Assembly (NCBI RefSeq): GCF_020907985.1
Contig: NZ_JAJJPA010000047.1
Location: forward strand, 1 to 49,734
Source: Kitasatospora humi
GTDB taxonomy: Bacteria; Actinomycetota; Actinomycetes; Streptomycetales; Streptomycetaceae
Direction: 5' to 3'
Length of the DNA stretch: 49,734 nucleotides
Position 1 is the stretch's first letter. Each line of letters starts with the position of its first letter. Below the pieces are notes generated by a model. It did not search any database, had not been told where the DNA came from, and saw nothing but the letters and a program-made list of their open reading frames with translations. The position numbers and the translations under genes were made by a program. Shown in pieces: positions 48,517-49,734 of this stretch.

Positions 48517-49734
48517 ATGCGCTCCAGGGGCATACCGGGCACCGTTGCCGCACTGCTGCTCGGCGGCGCGCTGCTGCTGACCACCGCTTGCAGCAGCGGG
48601 AACGGCGGCGGCACCGGAGCGTCCGCCACCGCGCAGGCCGCGGGCGGGCACGGCAGCAGCGCGCAGGCGAAGCCGTCCGCGGCGAGCGTGGCCGTGCAGC
48701 CCGCCGACGGCGCACAGAACGTTGCGCCCAACGGTGCGGTGAAGGTGTCGGTGACCGACGGGAAGCTGACCCAGGTGACGGTGACCGGCCCGGACGGCAA
48801 GCCGGTGGCCGGCAAGGTCGGCACCGACGGCAGCTGGACGCCCACCGCGGCGCTGAACGTGTCCAGCAAGTACCAGGTGAGCGCCAACGCGGTCGACGCC
48901 GCCGGGGTGGCGACCACGACGACCAGCAGCTTCAGCACGCTCACCCCGAGCAAGACCGAGAAGGTCCGGGACAACCTGGACAACAACGCGACGTACGGCG
49001 TCGGCATGATCATCAGCGTCACCTTCGACAAGCCGGTGGCCAACAAGCAGGCGGCGGAGCAGGCGATCACCGTGGAGGCGACGGACGGCACCACCGTCCG
49101 CGGCCACTGGTTCGGGGACAGCCGGCTCGACCTGCGCCCGGAGAACTACTGGAAGACCGGCACCAAGGTGACCGTGCACCGCCGGGTCGCCAACGTCGAG
49201 CTCTCCCCCGGTGTCTACGGCGACTCGGACACCGACGAGACCTTCACCATCGGCCGCTCCAAGATCAGCACGGCGGACGCCGCCAGCCACCAGATGACCG
49301 TGGTCGAGGACGGCACCGCGCCGCAGACCATCGCCATCACCGCGGGCGCCGACGACAACCCGTCCTGGAACGGCACCATGGTGGTCTTCGAGAAGGACCG
49401 GATGGTCCACATGGACTCCAAGACCACCAACATCAAGGGCCCGGGCTACGACGTCTACGAGCCGCACGGCCTGAAGATCACCGACAGCGGCTCCTACGTC
49501 CACGGCAACCCCAAGGCCGTCACCTGGGCGGGCAAGGCGAACATCAGCCACGGCTGCATCGGTCTGCCGGACACCGACCAGGGCGAGGACGGCTCGGTGG
49601 CCGGCAAGTTCTGGGCCGACTCGATCATCGGTGACGTCGTGATCGTGCAGCACTCGGTCGGCCAGCCCGTCGCCCCCGACAACGGCCTGGGCGGCTGGAA
49701 CCTGCCCTGGTCCCCGAGCAGTGCGCCGAAGACC
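48517..49734 (+). CDS. L,D-transpeptidase lipoprotein (YkuD domain), 3' end outside the window
   Basis: The open frame of 406 codons has no stop before the window ends. It starts ATG 48517 with GGGGGAAGAAG upstream. A signal peptide ends in the lipobox LTTACSSG (Cys28). Ig-like domains follow (VSVTDGKLTQVTVTGPDGKP; ISVTFDKPVANKQAAEQAIT; about residues 65-250), then the YkuD domain with SYVHGNPKAVTWAGKANI and the catalytic SHGCIGLPD, Cys347. Such enzymes make 3-3 cross-links in peptidoglycan outside the membrane. Length suggests only a few residues are missing. It diverges from the sigma gene. Confidence 0.93.
   Translation, partial: MRSRGIPGTVAALLLGGALLLTTACSSGNGGGTGASATAQAAGGHGSSAQAKPSAASVAVQPADGAQNVAPNGAVKVSVTDGKLTQVTVTGPDGKPVAGKVGTDGSWTPTAALNVSSKYQVSANAVDAAGVATTTTSSFSTLTPSKTEKVRDNLDNNATYGVGMIISVTFDKPVANKQAAEQAITVEATDGTTVRGHWFGDSRLDLRPENYWKTGTKVTVHRRVANVELSPGVYGDSDTDETFTIGRSKISTADAASHQMTVVEDGTAPQTIAITAGADDNPSWNGTMVVFEKDRMVHMDSKTTNIKGPGYDVYEPHGLKITDSGSYVHGNPKAVTWAGKANISHGCIGLPDTDQGEDGSVAGKFWADSIIGDVVIVQHSVGQPVAPDNGLGGWNLPWSPSSAPKT

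Overview
The window is very GC-rich, almost fully coding chromosomal DNA with strong third-position GC bias, many GTG starts and frequent leaderless starts. Its gene families (Lsr2, WhiJ-like XRE/DUF397 pairs, the NuoD paralogue, the ClpC/Lsr2/LysS/NAD-CoA block, an ECF sigma factor with a SnoaL tail) point to a Streptomycetaceae actinomycete (Streptomyces, Kitasatospora or a close relative). No rRNA, tRNA, CRISPR array, prophage or complete insertion sequence was recognised.

Region 1 (1-9.8 kb): a TMEM175-type channel with a Pro/Ala tail, a solitary IS701-like transposase with an acidic repeat tail, then a minus-strand carbohydrate block. In that block a nucleotidyltransferase with a beta-helix tail precedes an atypical SDR, and GlgX is translationally coupled to an AGE-fold protein that ends in a STAS-like domain. 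Region 2 (9.8-19.1 kb) holds a HAD-like protein without catalytic residues, three membrane or anchored proteins of unknown function, ilvD, a methyltransferase, a TIM-barrel isomerase, a Ppx/GppA phosphatase, an alpha/beta hydrolase and a cysteine-rich protein.

Region 3 (19.1-36.5 kb) looks like conserved core. A MidA/NDUFAF7-type methyltransferase overlaps a divergent nuoD paralogue by ATGA. A two-component pair reads away from it. A tight run DUF2520-panC-panD-nadB-nadC-coaX joins CoA and NAD synthesis. Then come a small regulatory-looking gene, lysS with a 53-aa membrane protein, an orphan BlaI repressor, a short-type N-acetylglutamate synthase, lsr2, and clpC behind a ClgR-like operator.

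Region 4 (36.5-47.1 kb) is accessory in character. It has a WhiJ-like locus (frameshifted ATP-binding protein, XRE regulator, three tandem DUF397 genes), several GNAT acetyltransferases, a pepsin-like lipoprotein, a LysR/MFS/cysteine-hydrolase-like module, a decayed Tn3-type transposase fragment, an HTH/zinc-ribbon protein and a 27-bp minisatellite. Region 5 (47.3 kb to the end) has an ECF sigma factor with a SnoaL domain and an L,D-transpeptidase lipoprotein cut by the window edge.

The most notable points are the MidA-NuoD2 coupling with a changed quinone-site residue, the GlgX/AGE-STAS operon, the catalytically dead HAD protein, the tandem DUF397 array beside a broken ATPase, the pepsin-like lipoprotein, and about a dozen leaderless start signatures. 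All function calls come from reading motifs by eye; no database search was run.
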